Below are positions 12,919-24,697 of a stretch of 64,000 nucleotides of DNA, piece by piece. The stretch lies in NCBI GenBank assembly GCA_035578155.1, contig JAPWDM010000005.1, forward strand, positions 18,102,877-18,166,876. The letters run 5' to 3'. Source of the DNA: Brachynemurus nebulosus (taxonomy: Eukaryota > Arthropoda > Insecta > Neuroptera > Myrmeleontidae). The notes beneath the pieces are model-generated. The model saw nothing but the letters and a program-made list of their open reading frames with translations. It ran no database searches and was not told the DNA's origin. The number at the start of each line of letters is the position of its first letter. Positions within the stretch are counted from its first letter, which is position 1. The position numbers were made by a program, and so were the translations under genes.

Positions 12919-14292
12919 ACCTGAGCTGTTTTATCGTGGGTATATTTTATCCCAAAAGTTGTAAAAAAACTCTAACCATTGAGGAACCCTGACTTAATGC
13001 GTGTCCAACACGCATTTGGTAATTTTTTGACTTAACTAGTAGATTATTAAAATGTCACACTATTATAACATATTCCATTTTTTGGCGTTTAAAGAACGAA
13101 CAAATGACTGACTATGGTACATTAATGACAAAGCTTTTTGAAAGCCTCTGAAAGCTTTCACAATGTAGGTACCTATATATATACGACCGACATTATCTTG
13201 TAAACATTGAATAGCATCAGAGACTGTATCGTCAAAGTACTTGAAGTGTGTGTAGTGTAATTTTAATGTTTCGCAAAGAGTGACGCTACAGTAGGAGTTA
13301 CGACGCGGTGGGGAGTAGTTGTATAAAATGGTCGTAATGATAGTTTTAAGTTGTCCCCGGCGACATAATTTATAAAACTTACAAGTACCGCACATTATCA
13401 ACAGTTCGTTTTTAAAGTGACATTGTAGCCGTATTTGTTCGTAGAAGAATCAAGAAACCATGAAGATAGTATTTTATGTTCATGTAAATTTTATCCAAGA
13501 CGCTGTTTACAGTATTATTCCGTAATACAATATGTCGTAAAATTCTAACGAGGCCGAGCGTGTGTATAGAGAACATTTGTTAGATTTCCCAAAAAAAAAA
13601 AAAAAATTATTTACTTGTTATTACACGAGGGGTTTGTAATTTTTCGAATGTGTTTATCATAAGCGATATTCGTCTAATTTTGCTTCGTTTATCAATGACC
13701 ACAAACCATTTTTGGTTGATTTGACATTATTTATTGACGGTCTACGTATAATCTGAATACAGGTATTTGAAAACTAAAAATTAAACTGTAGAAAAGTTTG
13801 GCAACATTGCCAGGCAATGTACTACTAATTTAAAACAATGGACAAATTAAAAAAATTAGATAAAGAAAAAAAGTAATATTATATTGTCCAATTTATTCAA
13901 TTTTCGTACAGTATACTCGATATCATATATTATTTCACACTAGCTGTTTAAAATTTTTTATTGCCTGTACAGCGATTCACGGCAGTTTTAAAAGGGATCA
14001 AAAGAGTAAAGAGAAATATGATAAATAATATGTCCCTCTTACTTTACATATCAAAATAACATAGACAAAGATAGATTGTAGCTAAGGCAGCTTTATATCG
14101 AGTACCTACCTTCAGTTCATGGACAAGCAATATATAGACATGGATAAATAGCTAGAGTTCGTCACCCAGACAAGTTCGATTTTTAGAAGCCAAAATTTTT
14201 GTCATTTTTCTCCATTTTCGGCGGCTTCATGAAAAAATTGACCAGTATTTAAAAAAATTTTTAAGCCGTCGAAAAAAGCCTTAAAAGCAACA
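12919..14292. other. No confident gene; a 112-codon minus frame at 13063-13401
   Basis: The minus frame at 13063-13401 lacks a recognisable domain and has no supporting splice or polyA signals; chance is likely. The phrase GTGTCCAACACGCATTTGGT at 13003 recurs at 39450 and, diverged, at 18030 and 37590, marking a small dispersed repeat. Confidence 0.4.
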
Positions 14293-14859
14293 TAGGGTAA
14301 AGGCAGGTAAGAGTACGCAGGCATGTAAAAGTATGCAGAATTTAAATAGTTTTTTATCTTGTCTATGAATACGGTAAATATCGCATTTAATAGTTTATAG
14401 GGATTAGCACGATACCTATTTATAGTTGACTAAATATTATTCAATTCGGGTCAATTTTTATGCAGTAATTTTGTAAAATCAATTAAGGTATTTTAAATCA
14501 AATAAATGTTATAAAAATTGCCATTTTTTAATAGAGTGTATTTTGTGTTAAGTTCATTCAAAAAGTAAGATAATTGCCTTTATAGATTCTAAAAACAATT
14601 TATTTTTATTTGAATTTCATCTATAAACTCAAAGATACAATTAATTTTTAATTGTTAACGTTTAACTGACAAAAACAGATTCTTATAAGAGTACGTACCC
14701 TAACAGTTGATAAGAGTACGCACGTTTCTATTAAAATTTCTATTTTTAAACCGGTTTTTTAAAGACGAGTTATCACCGAAAATTCAATAGGAAAATGATA
14801 TTTACAGAAAGTATTTTGAAAAATATCCAAGAAAAAATAAAAAATGAAGAAACAAAAGA

Positions 14860-15335
14860 ACTATAACAAGAAAATTGGATATAGAGAAATGCACTATTAG
14901 GAACAGACTTAGAAACGTTCCATCCTCCCTTGGGAGATACAAAAGAACATTTTGAGAAATTAAATATTATGTTTTAAATTATAAATATTATGAATTAAGT
15001 ATTATGTTTTGTAGAAGAACGTTATAGCAAGGTTAAAATAGACTCATCGTCTGAGTATGTTGTATCAAATAATATATCACATATAGGTTTAATGATAAGA
15101 AGAAAAATAGCAGGAAAAGCATAGGTGGTAGATTTTTGGAAAATACATAATTTAGTTTTTTGTCGGCCAGAAAAATATCCATTAGCGTGGATGATGAGTT
15201 TCACTCAGGCACAAGAAATAGGTTTCTTCACAATTTAGAAACACTTTATTCGAAATACCACTTCGATGCTTCTCAAATACATAATACGAATATGATAAGT
15301 GTTGCTCCGAACAAAATTCCTAAAATGTATAAAAT
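14860..15335 (+). pseudogene. pogo/Tigger-like transposase fragment
   Basis: Frames together give an order typical of pogo-family transposases. First come remnants of the DNA-binding region's end (AGKA-stop-VVDFWKIHNL, then RPEKYPLAWMMSFTQAQ, like the family's RKPExxSLARxxGF block). After a frameshift near 15215 comes NLETLYSKYHFDASQIHN. In intact relatives that point leads into an NxDE motif with the first catalytic aspartate; here it reads NTNM, so the residue is lost. Several stops and at least one frameshift make it a dead copy, and the rest of the DDE domain is not found. Confidence 0.6.
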
Positions 15336-15487
15336 TAAGGGAAAAGTATTCATTTTAAAAATTTATTTGTGCAAATTGTTAATGCGTACTCTTAAAATAA
15401 CCTATGCGCACTCTTAAAAGCAAGTGCTTGTAAGAGTACGTTTTTGCAAGTTAGAGAAAAAACATTTTTTTTCTATTAAAATTTTAA

Positions 15488-16090
15488 CCCTTTGCACTCG
15501 ATGGGCGCCGCCACGGCGACACAATAAATGTTAATTGCACTCGTTAGGCGCCGCAGCGGCGCCATAAGCAATAGGTACGTATTTTATTATTTACAACACG
15601 CTAGGGGATCTAAGGCCCGATTTACATTAACGCTCCGCTCTCAGTACGATATCACTCCGCTCCCGGTTCGATAAAATATTCTTACATAATAAATAATGAG
15701 TGTATTCACATCATCGCTCTGATATCGGTCCGATATCAGTCACGGTTCGCTCTCGCTTCAATACCACTCCAATACCAATACCACTGAGATAATATTTTAT
15801 CGGAGCGATATCAGACCCTATATCGATGATAGTGAACACGTTTTTGATTCCACTTCGCTCCGTTTCTCAGCCTTCTTCATTTATTTGAAAATTATTATAT
15901 AAGGAAAACATGATACAACACAACGACGCGACGTCTTGCTACAATACATTGTGATACATACTACTAATTAACTAATAGATATATTGTATTATGATATTAT
16001 GTTCTCCTAATACAATAGTGTTTGCACCGTTTTAAAACTACTGTCGAGTAGCTGAGTATCCATACTAAAAAATGGTTCGAGTGCAAAGGG
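15488..16090. mobile_element. piggyBac-type MITE, copy 1
   Basis: The ends CCCTTTGCACTCGA and TCGAGTGCAAAGGG are flanked by TTAA on both sides (15484-15487 and 16091-16094), the target signature of piggyBac. The 603-bp interior is rich in GATATC/CGATAT-type short inverted motifs and GCGCCGC segments and has no coding frame. It is inserted inside the pogo-type element, so it is younger than that element. Copy 2 is at 63234-63846. Confidence 0.85.
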
Positions 16091-16240
16091 TTAAAATTAT
16101 GATTTTTTATTTTATCATTAGCAATAAGTTTAAATGAATGTTCTTTTTGTAACAACTATTTTACTTTTACTTAAATTAAAAATAAAGGTGCTATGTAAAT
16201 ATAAAAATTAAGTGCGTACTCTTACCTGCCTTTACCCTAA

Positions 16241-17716
16241 GATAAACTTTTGAACCATCGTTTTAAGTGAACTAGTTTTTGAGAAAAATTAAGAAATTTG
16301 TTGAAATTATCATTAATCAATTATCTTTAGGAAAAACGCTTTATCGATTTTGGATTACAAGCACAATATTTATATCTCTTTCATTTCTCAAAATAAAAAT
16401 GAACTAACTTTTCAAGAACGCGTTATCACCGATTTTAAAAAGTTGTAACTCTTTTACATGAATGCAGTTTGTTATATAATATCTTTGGAAATTCGTTATG
16501 TTATGCAGATACTGCCACAGGGGATATTTTTAATTATAACGACCTCAGTTAAAACGACTTTCTGCCTTATAACGACTACTAGACTACTATAATGTTATAA
16601 ATGGATTCCGCTATAACAACTTTGGGTATATCTACCAAATTGCCGTAGTTGCATTGCCAATATACACATAATAGTCAAAATTTGCTATATTTCCCAAAAA
16701 TATTTAATACAGTTAACGACGCAAATATAAAAATTGAAATAAAACATTTTACCCGTAAACACATTCCATATACGAATACATTTATGTGTCGTGAAAAATT
16801 TTGCTGAATCGAATATAGTGTACAGATAGACGGAAAACAAGTCAACATAAAAAAGAAAATACTATTAGATCTTCTCTTGAAAACAATAATAAAACAAACC
16901 ATTTATACGATTAGAAAAGAGAAATATGTGAAAAATGTTATCGTTGATTGAGTGGTAAATTGTTCGCGAACTCTTTGTTCAAATAATAAAAAACTACGAG
17001 TTCTATAAGTTCCTACAATCGTTGCAACTAACTCTGCCAACTGCAGACAAACGTCGCTGAATCAATCCGTTCAATCGATGGTATATATCTAGTAATCTTG
17101 ACCGGATATTAGAGTGCAGAGAAAAAGGGACAGCCGTATGTCTGTCTTACGTTCAAACGAAAATATTTTTATAAACGTCGCCACTTAGGTGGGTACTGCA
17201 GTGTTCAGCATTGTCGACAGCATTGACGACTTAGGTAGTGTAAGGCTGTGTGTGTGTGTGTTTAGTGTTGTATAACTGAGATTGGCTTTATTGTCAGGAG
17301 GATTACCCGCGGACGTATTAGGACGGAAAAATACGGCTTATTATTATGTTTACAGGATGCATCGAGTCAAATGGTATTGAATGTGTAACTTAAAATACGG
17401 GTGAATTTTTATTACGAAAATTCATTTGTTACAACGAGTGTCGTGGTGAGACTTGTGTCATGTCTGGAACTGAGATAGAAATTTATTACAGAGAGCGTTG
17501 TTACTGTGCTTGAGACTTTCTGGTAGATTCAGGCTATTCGATGGTATTACGATTCATCTCTGGGTGCACTTTTTGGCTTCACCTTAATTCAAACGTTCCT
17601 TTTATACTTGTTTCTTTTTTTTTGATTCTGAGTATATTCTCGCTCCAGTTCTGAAAATTAATAAAATTCTGGTTATTGTTGTTAGAGTTACTATTGTTTG
17701 AAGTGTATAGAGTCTG
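16241..17716. other. Old R1-like and pogo-end-like debris
   Basis: 16240-16520 resembles the 56.9-kb part of R1. 16535-16620 has repeated ATAACGACT / AACGACTTTC motifs like the terminal regions of some pogo-type elements. The rest (16640-17716) shows nothing coding. Confidence 0.35.
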
Positions 17717-18054
17717 TTAAGGGAAGATTCGCTAAAAAAAAAGAAGTCGATTTTTTTTTCTTTATAATTATGTTCTTTAAGGACGTTCGGGCGTCAAACC
17801 TAATAGTAGATAAAAATTTTAATTTTAGAGAATTGACAAGTTCAATTACATGGTTATTTTTCCCTCAAAGATTTTAAAGCCTTCATAGATGATTTCTTAA
17901 AGTAATTGACGATTAAAAATTAAATTTTTAACATAAAGCTATTAGGAAAAAATATTCTGAACAGCATTTTTTCATTTTAAAAATTATAGTAAGTATATGA
18001 TAAGAGTAGATACCATAATAAAAAATTCGTCAAGTGCGTGTTTGACACGCACTA

Positions 18055-18150
18055 AATAATATCGTCTCACATCAAAATCGGTTCAGTAGTTTCAGAGTTT
18101 ATACTAGCCAAACATTGTGACATGAGATTTTTATATTATATCTTATTAGT
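18055..18150 (-). mobile_element. Helitron 5'-end fragment
   Basis: Read on the minus strand it matches the start of the Helitron at 30259: ATAAAAATCTCATGTCACAA, then GGCTAG, then ACTACTGAACCGATTTT. Only about 95 bp remain. Confidence 0.6.
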
Positions 18151-18225
18151 AATTAGCATAAATCTTAAGTTCATTGCGATGAAAACACAGATTTAAATAC
18201 GTTTATGTTGTGTGTCCAAAACTTG

Positions 18226-18600
18226 GAGAGATTGGGACAGAAAACGAGCGATATGTATATATGTGTCCGCGCGATAACTCTCGAACGAAGTATCTAATAT
18301 TTACGAAATTTGTTGAAAACATTGAAAGTCCCAAACCCTTGAATGAGTTCTTCAGCCAGACACGTCGGATGCCAGGAGCATGGTTTTTGTTCTTGTAAAA
18401 AATTAGTTTTTTGCCAAAATTTCCACTTATTCAAAAATTTTTGCTAAATTTCTTTACACCATTTAAAAGAGGAGAAAAAATTACATAAAAAAGCTCTTTA
18501 AACTATTGTTCTATGTCAATTAGTTTCCGAGAAAAACTAATTTCTATAAACGGAAATTCGCTATGTTATGCAGAATGCTACGACAGGGGTATTATATCAT
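18226..18600 (-). repeat. R1 family copy
   Basis: It contains CGCGCGATAACTCTCGAACG, AGCCAGACACGTCGGATGCC and AATTTCCACTTATTCAAAAA in the same order as 7025-7230, the inverse of 5976-6155. The tail at 18530-18600 (TATGTTATGCAGAATGCTAC) matches 16497-16520 and 51275-51305. Confidence 0.65.
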
Positions 18601-18819
18601 CTACTATTTGATTTTTCAAATTAATGTTTCTCAAGCCTAACTTTTTAAATACAATAGTTTTCACCCATTAACGTTCGTTTTAAATGCAATAGTTTAAATA
18701 CCAACATCTAAGGTCTATTGCAATTTAGCCATCTTTTATATATTGGGAGCAAGAAAAATCTTAATCATATCACAGCCGCATGTACCCTAACTCAAAAGAA
18801 TAATTAACGATGTTTATTT

Positions 18820-18955
18820 GATTGTTCGGTTATTTTGTCGTACAGTTATTTTGTCGTTCGGTTATTTTGTCCACAGTTATTTTGTCTAAGTTTATCTTGT
18901 CATTCAGTTATTTTGTACACGGTTATTTGGTTGCGGTTATTTATCCACATACTCT
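18820..18955 (+). repeat. Short tandem repeat, GTTATTTTGTC-type
   Basis: About eight imperfect units of 14-19 bp share the core GGTTATTTTGTC or AGTTATTTTGTC. The array ends directly beside the first 318-bp unit. Confidence 0.75.
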
Positions 18956-20347
18956 AAATTAGAGTAGAGTCCCTATAATAAATAGAGTCGTGACATGTCA
19001 TCCATTTTGTATCCAAAACAGAGCGGGAAGCTGCAAAATTAATTATCACATATTTGGGTAAATATTTTTGAGTACATAATTATTGTTAATAAGTTATGAA
19101 TTAATGAACAATTAAAAATTTTTAATTTAATTATTTTTTCTAAGTTAAACTAAATGATTTTTGTTAACATTTAATTTATTTCCAATGTATTTTACGAAAA
19201 CTTTGGATACAAAATGCCGGAACAAATCAGCGTTCAGTAGACATTTCACGACTCTATTTATTATAGGGACTCTAAATTAGAGTAAAGTCCCTATAATAAA
19301 TAGAGTCGTGACATGTCATCCATTTTGTATCCAAAACAGAGCGGGAAGCTTCAAAATTAATTATCACATATTTGGGTAAATATTTTTGAGTACATAATTA
19401 TTGTTAATAAGTTATGAATTAATGAACAATTAAAAATTTTTAATTTAATTATTTTTTCTAAGTTAAACTAAATGATTTTTGTTAACATTTAATTTATTTC
19501 CAATGTATTTTACGAAAACTTTGGATACAAAATGCCGGAACAAATCAGCGTTCAGTAGACATGTCACGACTCTATTTATTATAGGGACTCTAAATTAGAG
19601 TAGAGTCCCTATAATAAATAGAGTCATGACATGTCATCCATTTTGTATCCAAAACAGAGCGGGAAGCTTCAAAATTAATTATCACATATTTGGGTGAATA
19701 TTTTTGAGTATATAATTATTGATAATAAATTTTGAATTAATGAACAATTCAAAATTTTTAATTTAATTATTCTTTCTATGTTAAACTAAATGGTTTTTGT
19801 TAACATTTAATTTAATTCCAATATATTTTACGAAAACTTTGGATACAAAATGCCGGAACCAATCAGCGTTCAGCAGACATTTCACGACTCTATTTATTAT
19901 AGGGACTCTAAATTAGAGTAAAGTCCCTATAATAAATAGAGTCGTGACATGTCATCCATTTTGTATCCAAAACAGAGCGGGAAGCTTCAAAATTAATTAT
20001 CACATATTTGGGTGAATATTTTTGAGTATATAATTATCGATAATAAATTATGAATTAATGAACAATTAAAAATTTTTAATTTAATTATTCTTTCTATGTT
20101 AAACTAAATGGTTTTTGTTAACATTTAATTTATTTCCAATATATTTTACGAAAACTTTGGATACAAAATGCCAGAACCAATCAGCGTTCAGCAGACATGT
20201 CACGACTCTATTTATTATAGGGACTCTAAATTAGAGTAGAGTCCCTATAATAAATAGAGTCGTGACATGTCGTCCATGTTCTATCCAAAACAGAGCGGGA
20301 AGCTTCAAAATTAATTATCACATGTTTGAGTGAATATTTTTGAGTAC
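18951..20347. repeat. 318-bp tandem array of a palindromic MITE, 4.3 units
   Basis: The phrase GTCCCTATAATAAATAGAGT recurs with its CCC at 18971, 19289, 19607, 19925 and 20243, exactly 318 bp apart each time. Every full unit starts with that phrase and ends with its inverse (ACTCTATTTATTATAGGGAC), so each unit is itself a MITE with ends of about 33 bp. Units are joined by TAAATTAGAGTA. Unit 5 stops after about 105 bp at 20347. Variants differ in a patterned way between units. No coding frame is present. Confidence 0.9.
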
Positions 20348-20351
20348 CCGC

Positions 20352-20602
20352 TAGTTTCTAGCATTAGCAGAAGTTCATACATCTCGTTTTGATTATTTTA
20401 CATGTGTGTAATGTGTGTGAATATGTGTGTAGGCTTCATTTCTTCATTTCGACGATCTCACATCTCTTATGGAACAAACATTAGCAAAACAATCAACAGA
20501 TTCAAACTGTATAAAATATAAAAAATTAGTTGTAATTGCTATAAATCTGTTCCAATGGACGCTCAAACTTAATTTCTAGTTTCTAGCTTTAGCAGAAGTT
20601 CT
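20352..20602 (+). repeat. Direct repeat pair after the array
   Basis: GTTTCTAGCATTAGCAGAAG (20352) recurs as GTTTCTAGCTTTAGCAGAAG (20578). The two copies flank about 205 bp of unassigned sequence and could be a deletion or insertion footprint. Confidence 0.5.
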
Positions 20603-20675
20603 CTAACGATTTATTTTAAATCAAATAAAAAATAATATTTGGCACATATAAGAACATTGAAGTAAGAAAACTTAC

Positions 20676-20760
20676 TTTGTAAATATGGCAAAATGTTTTC
20701 CAAGCCAGACTGCTGTAACCACTTGGTTAATTTTTCGGCGTCTTCGTCCTTTTCATTTAA
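20676..20760 (-). CDS. Isolated exon-like segment, helical acidic-basic motif
   Basis: Read on the minus strand it encodes 28 residues beginning LNEKDEDAEKLTKW and continuing LQQSGLENILPYLQ. It is directly followed by a good splice donor (AAAGTAAGT) and preceded by a T-rich tract ending CAG, so an 85-nt internal exon fits. Codon content is richer in GC than the surroundings. The spacing of W and L residues recalls the start of a SAM-like helical bundle, but that is only a resemblance. No partner exons were found; upstream the frame is closed by stops in a 19-bp tandem repeat. It could be a captured or decayed exon. Confidence 0.4.
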
Positions 20761-20785
20761 CTGATTTGAAATAAAATCAACTATT

Positions 20786-20838
20786 TCACCACAAATTAAC
20801 TATTTCACCACAAATTAACTATTTCACCACACTATCAC
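20786..20838 (+). repeat. 19-bp tandem repeat, about 2.8 copies
   Basis: The unit CACCACAAATTAACTATTT is repeated in tandem directly upstream (minus-strand sense) of the exon-like segment. Confidence 0.8.
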
Positions 20839-21970
20839 ACCATCGATTAACTTTAATTATAAATCACTTTTAATTCCCGACATTTTTTCACACAAAAAAT
20901 CTAGTATCTGAACACAACTTACCAACTGTGAAATTCAGTTTGTTTAGGCATGAGTATTGTTATGTATAGCGAATGAATGTGTTTAAATTGTTTCCATTTC
21001 AGATTAAAATGACGCCATATTGATTTGACAATCTTTCTTATTGATTTAATAACGTTTTTTATTGATTTAATATGCTGGAAACTTACCTTCCGAGTTAATA
21101 TTGTAAAAAGCTTGAAATAATGTTGTTCAACGTAAAAACAATATTGATTTCATATCGTGTGCACAAAGTATATGAAAACAACATTAATTCAAAATATTAA
21201 AATAAGGATTTCCAATATCATTTTTTTGTTAAGTTGGACATTATTGAAATAATAATGACCGTATTTATTTTTAAGTTGCCATTTTTCTCTCAGTGTAGTC
21301 AATTTACCCGTAATTAACTGTAAAATATAAATTTATTTGAAAAAATACAAAAAATTATGTTAATCTTTTGAAATGGCCGGTATTATAGTTTATAAATTCG
21401 AACAGAGATGACACTAGCTATTCTGAAAACAAAATATGTATAGTTCAGTTTACATGTGTAAACTTGACACATCATTTAATAGTCAATTACAACTTACTAA
21501 GTTATAAATTCCAATAAATTAGCTTTTGAACATGCAAAATGAATAAAAAAATATATTTAATTTGCTATTAAATGTCCTCAAAGCTATTATAGGAAATTAA
21601 TATTGTTCAGTATCAAATTTAAAGATCTTCTAATTATGAGACAGTAAGAAAAAATTATTGTATCGTGTAAACTACGCTTTCAACATCAGTATAATACATA
21701 TATTTGTACACAGGGACGTGGGAAATTTTTTAATGTTATTCGTGTGTTTTCTTGTCTCTGGTTGTTAAGTTAGCCTTAAATTTAATAATAGTACGACTAT
21801 TTGAATGTCAAACTATCTGTTTTGGTTAAAAAATTTCATTAATAGTTTTTTTTTCTGTTTTAAAAATAGCCCCACCAAAGTGAGAATAAATTTTCATAGA
21901 AACGCAAATGAAGTAATCGAAAGATAATAATAATAATGATAACAATCCTTTGGTCACACAAGTAAATTAA

Positions 21971-22005
21971 TATATCGTCGAAGAAAGCCGAGGTTCGACG
22001 ATATA
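21971..22005. repeat. Short perfect hairpin
   Basis: The arms TATATCGTCGAA and TTCGACGATATA are perfect complements around an 11-base loop. No run of T follows that would suggest a terminator; function unknown. Confidence 0.6.
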
Positions 22006-23210
22006 AAAATGTTTAAAAATATTCTTTGAAATATGCAATTTATATAATTGCTCAAAAAACATCGTGTTGACGAACGTTAAAATGAAATATTAATTATTGA
22101 AATTAATATTCGGGTAGATTTTGATGTGTACACGACATGCAAGGTCAAATCAGACTACTAAATTTCAATCAACAACTGTGTATGCATGTCATAGATCAGT
22201 ACATAGGTGAAACGTATAGCAATCACCTATATACACGACACGATATGACACATGAACAAGCACAAGCTCTGTATGCATAACATACAGGTACAGTGTTTTG
22301 TGGTAGTTACATAACATTATTCTGTAGTGTTTTGTGGACGCGCACGAACGTCTTTAAGGTATTAGAAATATTCTCTTAAAATTTTATTTTAAAAAAAATG
22401 AAAAATCAAAAAGTTATGGGCATTTTAGTGCATGCACTTTACTATAATTCAATTTAAAAAAAAGAAACAAAACAAAATGGTTTTTTCGCGAAAGTACGTT
22501 TTTCGACATGGTTCCTAGTGTATCTCAAAAACTAATTGAGATATCGACATAACTTAAAGTGCCTATTATTTCTCGATACCGTCACTTTGGCAGGAACTAG
22601 GATCTTTTGGTTCCGTAATACATTTTCAAAATGGCGGCTGTTTATAGCCGAGAAAAAGCCGTGATTTTTAATAATTTATTTTCAAAATGCGATTTCTCGC
22701 TGGTTTTTTATTTTTTTTTCTAAAATTCTAGTTAGTGCCATAGCTATATATGTATATTTTCAGAAAATTTTTGATTTTTTGATTTTGGTTTACTGGGGAT
22801 TTCAGAACGCGAGGAACCATGAAGGTGGAAAAATCGCGCAGTGTCGACTTCAAAGCTACTTAAATACTCAACTTATTTTTGAATTTTTTATTTTATTTTA
22901 TTTTATTTTTTTTGTATTCTTAAGACATGTAGAAACAATGTTGTATATTTAGTTTTTAAATAAAATATTTATTTGTATAAAAAAGAAATAATAAAAAAGG
23001 TCGGTTTTTGATGTTTTTTTGGCGAATCTCCCCTTAAACACTTTCTAAAGAAAACTTACTTTGTAGGATTTAAATAATCTGAGTTCACACAAGTTGGATC
23101 ACAGATAAAAATATCAAAGCATATAATATTTAGTCAACAATATAGATCTTCAAAAAATATTTTAGATGTTTCTAAATAATATGTTAAGTATACTGCGAAC
23201 AAATTATAAT

Positions 23211-23700
23211 ATATTGTGCAATAAGTGCGGAAAATTGTCGATTGCCCACGAAAGCGAAGTTGAGCGCACGAACGTAGTGAGTGCGCTCATTCGCTTGAGT
23301 GGGTAATCGACAATCCCGCACGAGTTGCACATACTATTTTTTATTACGAATTTCACATACTTTTTTCTATTATTATTACTATTTTTGACATTTTTATTAC
23401 TTTTTAAAATAATATGTTTAAGTGGTCGTTTTTTTTTCTGAATTAAATATCGTTTAAATTACTTTATTAGTGGTTTCTATAGAAATAATTATGAAATATT
23501 TATTAAATGAAAAGTCAAGAGGCGGCTTTGCGTGTTGTGATTAAATTTTGCGTGTTTTATTGTCAATTTGCGTGTGGAAAGTTACTTTCCACACACAAAA
23601 AAGTATGTGAGAAGAGTACAGTGGGCAAACAGCTATTTTGCGTACAGAAATGTGTGCGCCAAGTTAGTACTTCTCCCGCATGAGTAATAAAAAATAAGTT
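23211..23700 (+). repeat. Dispersed 0.48-kb repeat, copy 1
   Basis: It is matched in inverse orientation by 47926-48380 along the full length. It starts at ATTGTGCAATAAGTGCGG and ends at CTTCTCCCGCATGAGTAATA. The first 110 bp can form a hairpin (CGATTGCCCAC against GTGGGTAATCG). No coding potential; likely a non-autonomous element. Confidence 0.75.
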
Positions 23701-24309
23701 GTAGAGTACCTATAGGAAATTAAACCACATAGCAAGGTGATCTCATTTTGAATTAGTTTACAAAATTTTTCTGATTCGCTTCTTTCGCTGTAGAAGTTTC
23801 AATTCAATAAGCAGTTCCCAGTCACGTATAAATATTTGTACAGGTCTTTTTAAAACACGTATTCTTCTAGAACACTCTCTATTAATAATAAAACATGTTC
23901 TATAAGTGACGTTATACGTATAATATAAAAATATAACAAGAAAAATAATGCAATTGTAGCTTCTTTTTGGATGTGACGAAACAAAAAATGATTTTTATAT
24001 AAAATATTTATAATATAATTTAAGGTGAAGGTCCCACATAATATTATAATATATTAAAAAGCGTATCTATACGTATATATACACTAAGGTATATTAAACA
24101 ATATTTTTTATTATTCATCTGAAGGCAGACGCAACCTTTTTGAGATGACAGGGTCAAACGTTTCACATATAAACACTTTTTCACATAATAAGATAACATC
24201 ATGCAGAGATATGAAAATGTTTTTTAGACGTTTGTAATTTTTTTTTATTTGTCATAGAGGAAAATTGGCAAGAGCAAAATTTATTTTCCGGTCTGTTTTT
24301 TAAGTATAG

Positions 24310-24600
24310 TGTTAATTGGAAAGTAATTTTGTGGAAGTGAAACTGGTGAAATTTAAAAAATGAAATACATATTAGTAAATAAAAACACTTTACATTGCAA
24401 AAGACCACTTTTATTATATATAAAAACTCTTATGACATGTTTCGGTCAATATGATCATTCTCAAACACGTAATGATTACATTCAGATATTTATTCTAAAT
24501 CTTAACTTATCAGTTGTAGCAATGGACGATGGGAAATTAGTAGGGATAGAAGTAATGGGCGGAATCAAAAACAAGGAAAACAAGTTTAGGTGAGTTAGGA
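24310..24600 (+). repeat. Penelope-type terminal repeat (pLTR-like) copy
   Basis: It contains CATTGCAAAAGACCACTTTT, then ACATGTTTCGGTCAATATGA with TCATTCTCAAA, and a later GGCGGAATCAAAAACAAGGA block. The same order is seen at 33771-34221, 41346-41515 and (inverted) 61860-62045. Its position beside the GIY-YIG fragment supports assignment to the same element. Confidence 0.5.
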
Positions 24601-24697
24601 ACATGTGACATATAAGCAAATAAAGTAGGAAATACAGTCGTATAAAAAAATTATAAAACAGAAAATTAAATAGAATTGTAAATATCGGTATAATCAT

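Larger units (their letters stand above)
14295..16237 (+). mobile_element. pogo-type (Tc1/mariner superfamily) transposon, degenerate
   Basis: Perfect 23-bp-plus terminal inverted repeats begin GGGTAAAGGCAGGTAAGAGT, with TA on both sides (14293-14294 and 16238-16239). The motif TAAGAGTACG recurs subterminally near 14687, 14711, 15435 and in the right end. Inside is a broken pogo-like transposase (about 14860-15335) and a nested piggyBac-type MITE (15488-16090). Without the MITE the element is about 1.3 kb, shorter than a full pogo, so it had probably lost coding sequence already. Confidence 0.8.
17781..22353. mobile_element. Nested 4.6-kb TTAA-flanked composite element
   Basis: The left end GGACGTTCGGGCG is mirrored by CGCACGAACGTCT on the right, with TTAA at 17777-17780 and 22354-22357. 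The interior holds an inverted Helitron end (18055-18150), an R1 copy (18226-18600), a short tandem repeat (18820-18955), the 318-bp MITE array (18971-20347) and one exon-like segment (20676-20760, minus). No transposase was found, so it may be a non-autonomous piggyBac-like element that collected insertions, or chance TTAA-bordered repeats. Confidence 0.4.
17721..23033. mobile_element. TTAA-flanked MITE, split by a 4.6-kb nested element
   Basis: The left end GGGAAGATTCGCTAAAAAAA and the complement of the right end (GGGGAGATTCGCCAAAAAAA) are inverted repeats. TTAA lies at both borders (17717-17720 and 23034-23037). Removing the nested element (17781-22353 plus one TTAA) leaves a MITE of about 735 bp. 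The right part (22358-23033) is non-coding. Confidence 0.6.

Noticed and set aside
13063..13401. 112-codon minus-strand frame as a gene
   Set aside because: No recognisable domain, no splice or polyA signals, and length is within chance for this composition.
18820..18955. CRISPR-like array
   Set aside because: Units are short, imperfect and without unique spacers of constant size; it is a simple tandem repeat in an insect genome.
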